From Bacteroidota bacterium (lineage in GTDB: Bacteria; Bacteroidota; Bacteroidia; UKL13-3), in contig CANHRW010000096.1 of assembly GCA_947462865.1 (NCBI GenBank), positions 1 through 7,556 of the forward strand: a DNA stretch of 7,556 nucleotides. The letters run 5' to 3'. The first letter of the stretch is position 1, and every line of letters begins with the position of its first letter. The position numbers were made by a program, and so were the translations under genes. A model generated the notes under the pieces. That model saw nothing but the letters and a program-made list of their open reading frames with translations, was not told where the DNA came from and did not search any database. Shown here one piece after another: positions 1-6,707 of this stretch.

Positions 1-435
1 ACCATCGAAGAAAATATCACCATGGGGAATCATTTTGTTTCGTATACACAAATTGTTGAAGCCTGTGAATGGTCAGATTTAAACGAATTCATTATAAATT
101 TAAAAGATGGGCTCAAGTTTAAAATTGCTCCTGCAGCAGCCAATCTGCCTTCTAATATTGCCAAGAAGATTTTATTAGCAAGGGCATATTTGAGTAAACC
201 TAAATTGCTTTTACTAGATGATTTTTTTCATCAAGTACATCGAAAAGACAAGGTGAAAATTTTAAATGCAATTTTTAATCAGCATGAAATGGCTGTAGTT
301 ATGATCACTGGTCAGTTAGAAATGTTAGAACGTTCAGACTATATTTATGTAATGCAATCTGGTTCATTAATAGATCAAGGTACGTTTAAAGAACTTCAAT
401 CCAGGTCTGCATTAGATTTTTTCACCAATCAATAA
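1..435 (+). CDS. ABC exporter, C-terminal part of ATPase domain (5' partial, degenerate motifs)
   Basis: The frame is open from base 1, so the gene begins outside the window and the ATG at 22 is internal. The first residues, TIEENITMG, match the segment after the Q-loop in exporter-type ABC ATPases (usual form: GTI.ENI..G). The 144 residues cover the helical subdomain, signature region, Walker B, H-loop region and the usual C-terminal D.G.F.EL ending. Key motifs are off-consensus: LPSNI (49-53) sits where LSGGQ is expected; Walker B LLLLDD (69-74) has Asp74 in place of the catalytic Glu; the D-loop SALD is absent; and ITGQL (102-106) has Gly104 where the H-loop His should be. The fold seems intact, with no stop or frameshift. 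It lies 14 bp before the HlyD-type adaptor, so it is probably the energy-coupling subunit of that exporter. The membrane domain and Walker A lie upstream and cannot be judged. Family assignment is firm; activity is uncertain. Confidence 0.85.
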   Translation, partial: TIEENITMGNHFVSYTQIVEACEWSDLNEFIINLKDGLKFKIAPAAANLPSNIAKKILLARAYLSKPKLLLLDDFFHQVHRKDKVKILNAIFNQHEMAVVMITGQLEMLERSDYIYVMQSGSLIDQGTFKELQSRSALDFFTNQ

Positions 436-449
436 GTAACAACTGATAT

Positions 450-1793
450 ATGCACGATTCAGATAATTCATTTCATTCTTTAAAATTGGTATCTACACCT
501 AAAAAGTATACGATTATTCGCAATTATTTAATTGGAATTGTTTGCTGTTTGTTTTTGGTTTTGTTATTGCCTTGGCAACAAAATGTACAAGGAAATGGCA
601 AGTTAATTCCATATCAGCCTCAGGATAGGCCACAAACAGTTCCAAGTGTCATAGGTGGTAGAATAGAAAAATGGATGGTTCAAGAAGGTCAATTTGTAAA
701 TAAAGGAGATACATTGGCTGTTATCAGTGAGATTAAAGAGAAGTACTTTGATCCGCAAATTTTAGCTAGAACAACTGCTCAAATAGCAAATAAAGAAGAT
801 GCTGTTAAAGCCAAAATGGATAAAATTAGGGCCGGAGAATCACAAGTCTTTGCGCTTAAAAAGGGATTGAAATTCAAACTCGAACAAACCCGAAATAAAG
901 TCAAACAGATGCGTTTCAAGGTTGATGCTGAAAGAGCAGCATTTGAAGCTGCAAAGATCAATCAAAAACTTATTCAAGACCAATACAAAAGGTTAGAATC
1001 TCTTTACAATAAGGGGCTTGCTTCTTTAACAGAATTGCAAAACCGAAACGGTAAAACACAAGAAGCCAATGCCAAATTAATTGAGGTAGAGAATAAATTC
1101 AATTCTACTCAAAATGAATTGATCAACGCAGAAATTGAATTGAATTCAGTTGAAGCTGATTATTTAGATAAAATTTCTAAAGCAGAATCTACAGTCAATG
1201 AAACAGCTGGTGACATTTTTGAGTCTCAAGCTGAAATTTCTAAAATGAAAATTGAATTGTCTAATTTGCAAATGAGGGCTGGTTTTTATGTGATTAGAGC
1301 ACCCCAAGATGGTTTTATCGTAAAGGCCATGCGTTCTGGTATAGGTGAAAATATCAAGGAAGGCGAACCCTTATTAACCATTATGCCAGCCAATGCGCAG
1401 ATGGCTGTAGAAATGTTTATCAGACCAATGGATTTACCTTTGATGCACGCAGGTGTAAAAGTAAGGGTACAATTTGATGGATGGCCTGCTTTGGTGTTTT
1501 CTGGGTGGCCAAATATAGGAGTAGGTACTTTTGGAGGTGTTGTGAGTGCAGTAGATAAAGTGAATTCTGCAAATGGATTGTTCCGGGTATTGGTTATTCC
1601 TGATTCAACAGATATGCCATGGCCTGAAGCCCTAAGGTCAGGGAGTGGTGTTTATTCGTGGGCAATGTTAAACAGGGTGATGGTATGGTATGAGTTATGG
1701 CGACAATTCAACGGATTTCCTCCTGAATACAATGGGTCTCTAAAAGATCCATTGCTTATTAATTCTTCAGAAAATTCAAATACTAAAAAATGA
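450..1793 (+). CDS. HlyD-family periplasmic adaptor (membrane fusion protein)
   Basis: This 447-residue adaptor would bridge the inner-membrane ABC exporter and the outer-membrane channel encoded on either side. A short cytoplasmic N-terminus precedes one membrane segment (about 24-41). The first lipoyl/barrel-sandwich half lies at about 66-94 (GGRIEKWMVQEGQFVNKGD) and the second at about 280-312 (VIRAPQDGFIV). Between them is a long helical hairpin (about 102-275) rich in Lys, Glu, Gln and Asn. The hairpin contains RLESLYNKGLAS (181-192), which fits the R-x3-L-x6-S/T motif (Arg181, Leu185, Ser192) known at the TolC-contacting tip of such adaptors. A beta-barrel and membrane-proximal part follows, with a Trp/Gly-rich stretch (about 343-363) and a conserved-looking tail, VWYELWRQFNGFPP (412-425). 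The ATG at 450 is the first good start and has no Shine-Dalgarno sequence. The last bases overlap the TolC-family gene. The family is clear; the cargo is unknown. Confidence 0.93.
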   Translation: MHDSDNSFHSLKLVSTPKKYTIIRNYLIGIVCCLFLVLLLPWQQNVQGNGKLIPYQPQDRPQTVPSVIGGRIEKWMVQEGQFVNKGDTLAVISEIKEKYFDPQILARTTAQIANKEDAVKAKMDKIRAGESQVFALKKGLKFKLEQTRNKVKQMRFKVDAERAAFEAAKINQKLIQDQYKRLESLYNKGLASLTELQNRNGKTQEANAKLIEVENKFNSTQNELINAEIELNSVEADYLDKISKAESTVNETAGDIFESQAEISKMKIELSNLQMRAGFYVIRAPQDGFIVKAMRSGIGENIKEGEPLLTIMPANAQMAVEMFIRPMDLPLMHAGVKVRVQFDGWPALVFSGWPNIGVGTFGGVVSAVDKVNSANGLFRVLVIPDSTDMPWPEALRSGSGVYSWAMLNRVMVWYELWRQFNGFPPEYNGSLKDPLLINSSENSNTKK

Positions 1794-3241
1794 AATTAAG
1801 GTCATTCAAGTTTGTATGGATTCTTTTAATAGTTGTAAATAATTTATTTGCTCAAGATACCACCGTTTTTACTTTTGACCAGTTCTATAAAGTAATTGCT
1901 ATCAATCATCCCGTTGCCAAACAAGCAGCATTGTTGCCAGAAATGGCGAACTCTCAGGTAAGAATGGCAAAAGGTAATTTTGATCCTGTTTTGCAAATTG
2001 ACTACGATAAGAAAAATACGAAAGGGGTTAATTCTTATCAATATTTTGAGCCAGAAATAAAAATACCTACACGTATTGGTTTAGATCTTAAAGCTGGAGT
2101 TGATCAAAGTAGTGGGGCATCGGTAAATCCAGAAATTGGCAAATATGATCCGGTTACAGGTAAAACATTAGATGTTAATTATAGCTTGGTATATGCTGGG
2201 TTTAGCTTACCTGTATTAAGAGGATTGCTTACCGATCAAAGAAGAATTGAATTAAAACAAGCACAAATTCTTATCGACTTAAATAAAGCCGAACAGCTTA
2301 AAATATTAAATAAGTTATTTGTAAGTGCATCTAAAGATTATTGGAAATGGCAATCTGCTTATCAAAAATACAACTACATCAAAGAGGGTTTTCTACTGGC
2401 GCAAAATAGGCTTAGTTTCATCAAGAGTCGAATTAAAGAAGGTGAAGAAAAACCTATTGATTCTGTAGAAGCTTTTATTGAACTCAAAAGAAGAGAAGTG
2501 CTTTTAGCAGAATCAAATTTAGAGTTAATGAATGCTAGAATTTTATTGTCAGCATATATCTGGGATGAATTCAATAATCCAGTTTTAATTACACCCAATA
2601 CAATTCCCGCTGCAGCCGGTAGTCAGGTAGTTATAATCAATTCTGATACCTTGTCTAGACTTATTTCGTTTGCAGTTCAGCAGCATCCTGAATTGTTAAA
2701 ATATACCTTTAAGATTGGGCAATTACAGTTTGATAAGAAATTAGCAATAGAGAATTTAAAGCCTCAATTTAACTTGTCTTATTTCCCATTCCAAACATAC
2801 ACAAATGGCAGTTCAGATGAGGTAGCTGGTTTATTTACCAAAAACTACAAATTGGGTTTCAATTTTAAATCCAGTTTGTTTCTCAGAAAAGAAAGAGGAA
2901 AGTTGCAGTTAACTTCTTTAAAAGTAAAAGAAGCAGAGTTTGCACTACAACTGGGTAAAAGAGATTTAACCAATCAAGTGGTGGTGGCTTATAATGAACT
3001 CGAAAACATTGAATTGATGAGAAATCTGCAGCAAGATTTAGTAGACAACGCGGCATTATTAAGAATCGCAGAATTACAAAGATTTGAATCGGGTGAAAGT
3101 TCATTGTTTCTAGTAAATCAGCGAGAAAGAGCACTCTTAGATGCACAATCTAAATTGGCAGAAGTAATTGCAAAATATGCTTTTGCTAAAAGCAATCTCT
3201 ATTTTTCAGCTGGTTTGTTAACGCCTGTTTTAAACAATTAG
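1790..3241 (+). CDS. TolC-family outer-membrane efflux/secretion channel
   Basis: This 483-residue protein would form the outer-membrane and periplasmic tunnel of the exporter. A signal peptide (1-21, hydrophobic core WILLIVV, cleavage probably LFA|Q) targets it to the periplasm. Two outer-membrane-efflux repeats are visible. The first has helices at about 28-65 and 152-258, separated by a strand-rich part (about 66-145). The second has a helix from about 286, strands at about 326-365 and long helices at about 367-475. FESGESSLFLVNQRERALL (432-450) matches the F..G..S helix pattern of this family, and the first repeat has a related RIKEGEEKPIDSVEA (214-228). Length is typical for TolC proteins. 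Its ATG overlaps the adaptor stop codon (ATGA), which suggests translational coupling, and the bases before it are A-rich (TACTAAAAAATG). The gene ends convergently with metF, with stop codons overlapping. The substrate cannot be inferred. Confidence 0.93.
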   Translation: MKLRSFKFVWILLIVVNNLFAQDTTVFTFDQFYKVIAINHPVAKQAALLPEMANSQVRMAKGNFDPVLQIDYDKKNTKGVNSYQYFEPEIKIPTRIGLDLKAGVDQSSGASVNPEIGKYDPVTGKTLDVNYSLVYAGFSLPVLRGLLTDQRRIELKQAQILIDLNKAEQLKILNKLFVSASKDYWKWQSAYQKYNYIKEGFLLAQNRLSFIKSRIKEGEEKPIDSVEAFIELKRREVLLAESNLELMNARILLSAYIWDEFNNPVLITPNTIPAAAGSQVVIINSDTLSRLISFAVQQHPELLKYTFKIGQLQFDKKLAIENLKPQFNLSYFPFQTYTNGSSDEVAGLFTKNYKLGFNFKSSLFLRKERGKLQLTSLKVKEAEFALQLGKRDLTNQVVVAYNELENIELMRNLQQDLVDNAALLRIAELQRFESGESSLFLVNQRERALLDAQSKLAEVIAKYAFAKSNLYFSAGLLTPVLNN

Positions 3242-4191
3242 AACACTCTATTCGCAATGGCTTTGGTAGTTTCTCCAAACCCCATTGTGTAGTAGTGTAA
3301 AACAGGAACTTTGGCTTTTTTTAACTCCAAAGACTGTTGAATTGCCCACTCAATTCCAACTTGTTTAACGGCTTTTTCATCTTTACAATTTTCAACCTCA
3401 TTGACCAAATCTTCGGGTAAGTCAATATGAAAAACTTTAGGCAAAATGGTCAATTGTTTTTTATTGGTCAGTGGTTTAATTCCAGGTACAATAGGAATAT
3501 TAATTCCATTTTTTTTGCAGGTATCTACAAACTCAAAATATTTTTGGTTATTGAAAAACATTTGGGTGACAATGTAGTCAGCACCAGCTGCCACTTTCTT
3601 TTTTAACCATTCAATGTCCTTAGCCATATTGGGTGCTTCAAAGTGCTTTTCCGGGTAGCCGGATACGCCAATACAAAAATTAGTTGTTGCAGGGTTTTCT
3701 AATTCTTCATCCAAATAAATACCTTGATTCATTCTTACCACTTGCTGCAACAATTCTATTGAGTCTTTGTTGCCATCTGGTTCTGGAACAAAATTACTTT
3801 CGTTTTTAATGTTGTCACCTCTCAAAGCCAGAACATTATCAATGCCCAAAAAATTTAAGTCTATGAGCGCAATCTCAGTTTCTTCTTTGCTAAAGCCGCC
3901 GCAAATTAAATGTGGTACTGTGTCTACATGGTATTTATTCATTAATGCCGCACAAATGGCTACAGTACCCGGACGTTTTTTTGTATAAACACGGTCAAAG
4001 CCACCATCTTTTCTTTTTCTTAAAACAAATTCTTCTCTGTGGTATGTTACATCAACAAATGCGGGTTTGTACTCCATTAAAGGTTCTATCCCATTGAATA
4101 TGCTATTGATGTCTTTCCCTTTTAGAGGTGGAAGAATCTCAATAGAAAAAAGCGTGTCTTTAGCTTGTTTGATATGGTCTATAACTTTCAT
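3238..4191 (-). CDS. metF: 5,10-methylenetetrahydrofolate reductase
   Basis: MetF is an FAD-dependent cytoplasmic TIM-barrel enzyme that reduces 5,10-methylene-THF to 5-methyl-THF, the methyl donor for methionine synthesis. The 317-residue product has the expected landmarks: FSIEILPP with Glu18 (equivalent to E. coli Glu28), VPHLICGG (92-99), LALRGD (121-126) with Asp126 (E. coli Asp120), and DYIVTQMFF (205-213) with Gln210 (E. coli Gln183). IPIVPGIKPL (232-241) and HYYTMGF (299-305) follow. The segment after VDVTYHREE carries extra Lys/Arg-rich residues, as I recall for Bacteroidota MetF. The reading frame extends 19 codons upstream to a TTG at 4248. The ATG at 4191 is preferred because the protein then begins MKVIDHIKQAK, as in relatives, and because the extension is occupied by a good promoter. 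The inferred leader is only about 20 nt, leaving no room for a SAM riboswitch. No methionine-pathway partner is nearby. The 3' end overlaps the TolC-family gene by 4 bp, tail to tail. Confidence 0.95.
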   Translation of the reverse strand: MKVIDHIKQAKDTLFSIEILPPLKGKDINSIFNGIEPLMEYKPAFVDVTYHREEFVLRKRKDGGFDRVYTKKRPGTVAICAALMNKYHVDTVPHLICGGFSKEETEIALIDLNFLGIDNVLALRGDNIKNESNFVPEPDGNKDSIELLQQVVRMNQGIYLDEELENPATTNFCIGVSGYPEKHFEAPNMAKDIEWLKKKVAAGADYIVTQMFFNNQKYFEFVDTCKKNGINIPIVPGIKPLTNKKQLTILPKVFHIDLPEDLVNEVENCKDEKAVKQVGIEWAIQQSLELKKAKVPVLHYYTMGFGETTKAIANRVF

Positions 4192-4217
4192 GTTCTGAAC
4201 TTTAGCGTGCTTGTTTG

Positions 4218-4248
4218 CAAAAGTAACTAATCTAGGAGGGCTTTGCAA
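4218..4248 (-). promoter_or_regulatory. Bacteroidota-type promoter of metF
   Basis: Reading the minus strand, TTG (4248-4246) is followed after 20 nt by TACTTTTG (4225-4218). This is a full match to the Bacteroidota primary sigma pattern, TTG then 19-21 nt then TAnnTTTG. The -7 box ends 26 nt before the metF ATG, giving an inferred leader of about 20 nt. It lies between the porZ stop and metF, so metF can be transcribed independently of porZ. The match is seen in the sequence; promoter activity is inferred. Confidence 0.75.
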
Positions 4249-4277
4249 TATAAGAAATAAAGGCTCATTCGCTTTTT

Positions 4278-6590
4278 TTAATGGATAAAAAGCAGTTTAC
4301 CTGCAAATGAATCATTGCCCTCTACATCTGCTGCTAAAATTAAATAAACTCCTGTAGCCACTCTGTTTCCGCTATAGTTTCTGCCATTCCAAGTTGCAGT
4401 TCCCCCATTTGCCGAAGTTTCATATACTAAGTTTCCACTCACATCTGTAATTTTAACTACTGCATTGGTTAACAAACCATTGATGACAATGTCACCTTGG
4501 TATTCTGGATGAACAGGATTGGGATAAATTTTTACATTGGAGAAATTTTGGTTTCCTCTGGTTGCATCTGCTGTATAGGAGACAATTCCTTTATCTGTTC
4601 CAAAGAAAACCTCTCCATTGCTTTCATCAATCCCAATTTCTACAACATTATTTGATAACAATGGTGAATTGACAATTGTAAATTTATTTAATACCGTATA
4701 ACCATCTGCCGAAACTAAAAAAACGCCATTTCTTGTGCCAATCCATTTTCTATTTGCCGGGTCAACTTGAATACAATTGATAGATTCTTTCCCTAAAAAT
4801 ATCTCATAATTACCCCCAACTTGAACAATGATTTGCCGGGCATCAAAACTGTTTTTCTTCCCATTAAAAATTAAATCTGGGTTGCTAAAAATAGCCAAAC
4901 CTTGATTAGTTCCTACCCACATTTCGCCTTTTTTATCTAATGTCATACACAAAACGGTATTGCTTGGTAAGCCACCCTGTCCGGTTTCTTTGGTCAATAA
5001 TTTGTAGCTATCATCGTTTGCATTATTGGGTGTTCCTGCATGGTTATATACCAATATGCCTCTATCTTTAAGCGAATTAACCCAAACATTGTTGTAATCA
5101 TCACAGGTGACCCATCCCAATTCATTGCCTACCAAAAGGCTTCCTATTGAAAAAGATTTCCATCCCTGAGCAGTTTTTACACTGAGCGGTTTAGCAACCC
5201 CAAAATTGCTCACCCATAAATTGCCATAGGTGTCAAAGTCGATTCCGCCTGAGAGCAGTGGGCGATAAGTTGGATCTGAAACTTGTAATAGTTGCAATGA
5301 ACTGTTTTGTTCATTGTATAGTTTTATTTGATTCTGATTGTCAATTTCAAATACGCCTGTACCAAAACTACTCAAATAATATTTATTGCTATTGGGGTCT
5401 TTCTTAATGGCAATAAAGTCACGAGCAGGAGCAATTAAAGGAAACTCTTTTTCGGTATAATTAAACCAGTTTTGTTGTGAATAGCTATAAAACTTGGTGT
5501 TATTAAATACAAGTGGGCTCCACATGTCATTGACATAACCACCGGTTACCCATAATGTATTATCAGCATATATCATCTTGCCAAAAGTTTTTCCTGCTGG
5601 TCCGTTTGGGGTATAATAATCTACAGTGCCTTGATCTGTTCGATCAATGGTTAATCCGTATTGTTTATCAACCATTGCCAGAAAACCCCTGTTGTCTATA
5701 CAGGCATCTGTTCTAAAATTGAAGGAGCGGGTTTTAACTGTTTTATTTTGGTCAATACTGTATATAGCTTCTTCGGCTACAATTAGCAACTGGTTGGCAA
5801 CTTGTTTAAGCGAACGAATTTTTTTACTGTTAATTGCAGTCAAAGGTGACCATGCACCAATACCATCATAAATTTGGAGCGTGCTGTCAATCACTGCATA
5901 TACCTCAGCGTTAAATAGCGCTATTTGACTACCTCCAGAACTTGCTGCCAATTTATTCCAAGACCTGAAATCAGACAAGTTAGAGGCGTTTAAAGATGCC
6001 AAAACAATGCCATCAGCAGTATTGGCAATGATGTTATTTGAAAAAACAACAAGGTTATAAAATTCCAATTGATTGCCATTGGGACCTAAATTTTGGTATG
6101 AGTCACTAATTTGATTCTGCTTTAAATCAACCAAAACAATTCCAAAACTACAACAGAGATAGGCCGAATTTTCGTAAAGATAAATGCCATTGATTTGTTG
6201 CTTCCCAATCATGTTTTTTTGAATGATATCAGGTATATTGGTGATTTTTCCACTTTTATGATCAATGATATCAATATTGGTGTTGGCATACACAACTATA
6301 CTTTTGTTTAATACGCTGTTGTGTTTAAACAGAATCACTTCAACATCAGACAAGCCAGTGTGTTTTGAAAGCCTTTCAATGCTATTGTCATCTGTATTGT
6401 ATGAGAAGAGTCCACTTTCCGATCCGCAGTATATTTTTTTCCCAACACTTTCAATACAATTGTTAGCATAATAGGGAAGGTGAACACGCCAACTTCCCAA
6501 TGCATTGAGTTTAGATTGTTGTGCACTCAATTCATTCATCCAAATACCAATTACAAATAGAAGAAGACTAAATTTTAGGTGTTTATACAT
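4278..6590 (-). CDS. porZ: Type IX secretion system surface protein PorZ
   Basis: PorZ is part of the cell-surface attachment complex (with PorU, PorV and PorQ) that processes type IX cargo and anchors it to anionic lipopolysaccharide. The 770-residue product has a signal peptide (1-23, LSA|QQ). A PorZ-like N-terminus follows: GSWRVHLPYY (32-41), YCGSESGLFSY (54-64), LSKHTGLSD (74-82) and NIDIID (105-110). Many short propeller blades of the form G.LWV/GLF cover about 40-680, for example DTYGNLWVSNFG (453-464), KKGEMWVGTNQG (553-564) and ANRKWIGTRNG (612-622). This agrees with the two-propeller architecture known for PorZ. The C-terminal domain (685-770) starts NVKIYPNP and has the WNGR....G..VATGVYL pattern (734-750) of type A sorting domains. 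Length matches P. gingivalis PorZ (close to 776). An ATG at 6608 would add MLFCDS. The ATG at 6590 is preferred because it gives a basic signal-peptide start and the upstream ATG overlaps a promoter-like repeat. A generic propeller protein with a type IX domain is the less likely alternative. Confidence 0.85.
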   Translation of the reverse strand: MYKHLKFSLLLFVIGIWMNELSAQQSKLNALGSWRVHLPYYANNCIESVGKKIYCGSESGLFSYNTDDNSIERLSKHTGLSDVEVILFKHNSVLNKSIVVYANTNIDIIDHKSGKITNIPDIIQKNMIGKQQINGIYLYENSAYLCCSFGIVLVDLKQNQISDSYQNLGPNGNQLEFYNLVVFSNNIIANTADGIVLASLNASNLSDFRSWNKLAASSGGSQIALFNAEVYAVIDSTLQIYDGIGAWSPLTAINSKKIRSLKQVANQLLIVAEEAIYSIDQNKTVKTRSFNFRTDACIDNRGFLAMVDKQYGLTIDRTDQGTVDYYTPNGPAGKTFGKMIYADNTLWVTGGYVNDMWSPLVFNNTKFYSYSQQNWFNYTEKEFPLIAPARDFIAIKKDPNSNKYYLSSFGTGVFEIDNQNQIKLYNEQNSSLQLLQVSDPTYRPLLSGGIDFDTYGNLWVSNFGVAKPLSVKTAQGWKSFSIGSLLVGNELGWVTCDDYNNVWVNSLKDRGILVYNHAGTPNNANDDSYKLLTKETGQGGLPSNTVLCMTLDKKGEMWVGTNQGLAIFSNPDLIFNGKKNSFDARQIIVQVGGNYEIFLGKESINCIQVDPANRKWIGTRNGVFLVSADGYTVLNKFTIVNSPLLSNNVVEIGIDESNGEVFFGTDKGIVSYTADATRGNQNFSNVKIYPNPVHPEYQGDIVINGLLTNAVVKITDVSGNLVYETSANGGTATWNGRNYSGNRVATGVYLILAADVEGNDSFAGKLLFIH

Positions 6591-6597
6591 GCTGTCA

Positions 6598-6607
6598 CAA
6601 AATAACA
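6598..6607 (-). promoter_or_regulatory. Candidate -7-like element / inverted-repeat copy before porZ
   Basis: On the minus strand the sequence TGTTATTTTG ends 7 nt before the preferred porZ ATG. It resembles the Bacteroidota -7 box TAnnTTTG with one mismatch (TTATTTTG), but I find no TTG at the proper -33 distance. The same ten bases occur in the opposite orientation at 6689-6698, before the divergent gene. It could be a weak or activator-dependent promoter that gives a very short leader, or a protein-binding half-site. It overlaps the alternative ATG at 6608, which argues against that start. Confidence 0.35.
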
Positions 6608-6688
6608 TAATCTAAGCTAAGGTTCATAGTTATTCTGAATAATTCAACCTGAAATAAATTTAAAAATCGACAAACTGCAGGCAAATTG

Positions 6689-6698
6689 TGTTATTTTG
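6689..6698 (+). promoter_or_regulatory. Candidate -7-like element / inverted-repeat copy before the RND transporter gene
   Basis: TGTTATTTTG ends 9 nt before the ATG at 6708 and is the exact inverted copy of 6598-6607, with 81 bp between them. Both copies also have AC two bases further on. As a -7 box it has one mismatch (TTATTTTG), and no convincing -33 TTG lies 19-21 nt upstream. If it is functional, the transcript would start within a few bases of the start codon. Confidence 0.35.
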
Positions 6699-6707
6699 CA
6701 ACGATTT

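Noticed and set aside
22..435. Small stand-alone protein starting at the ATG at 22
   Set aside because: The frame is open to base 1, and the residues before the ATG (TIEENIT) continue a known ABC ATPase motif, so this is the tail of a larger gene.
2883..3146. Minus-strand 87-residue open frame inside the TolC-family gene
   Set aside because: It lies opposite conserved TolC helices and has low-complexity Leu/Phe content, typical of a shadow frame.
4192..4277. SAM or other riboswitch upstream of metF
   Set aside because: The promoter leaves a leader of only about 20 nt, and no structured aptamer is visible in the gap.
4259..4279. Hairpin AAAGGC-TCATTC-GCTTTT followed by a T run, as a porZ terminator
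   Set aside because: The stem and T run read properly on the plus strand, where no gene ends. On the minus strand, where porZ ends, the stem has an A-C mismatch and is not followed by a clean T tract.
6591..6608. porZ starting at the upstream ATG at 6608
   Set aside because: It would put an acidic MLFCDS before a normal basic signal-peptide start and overlap the TGTTATTTTG element. It is kept only as an alternative.
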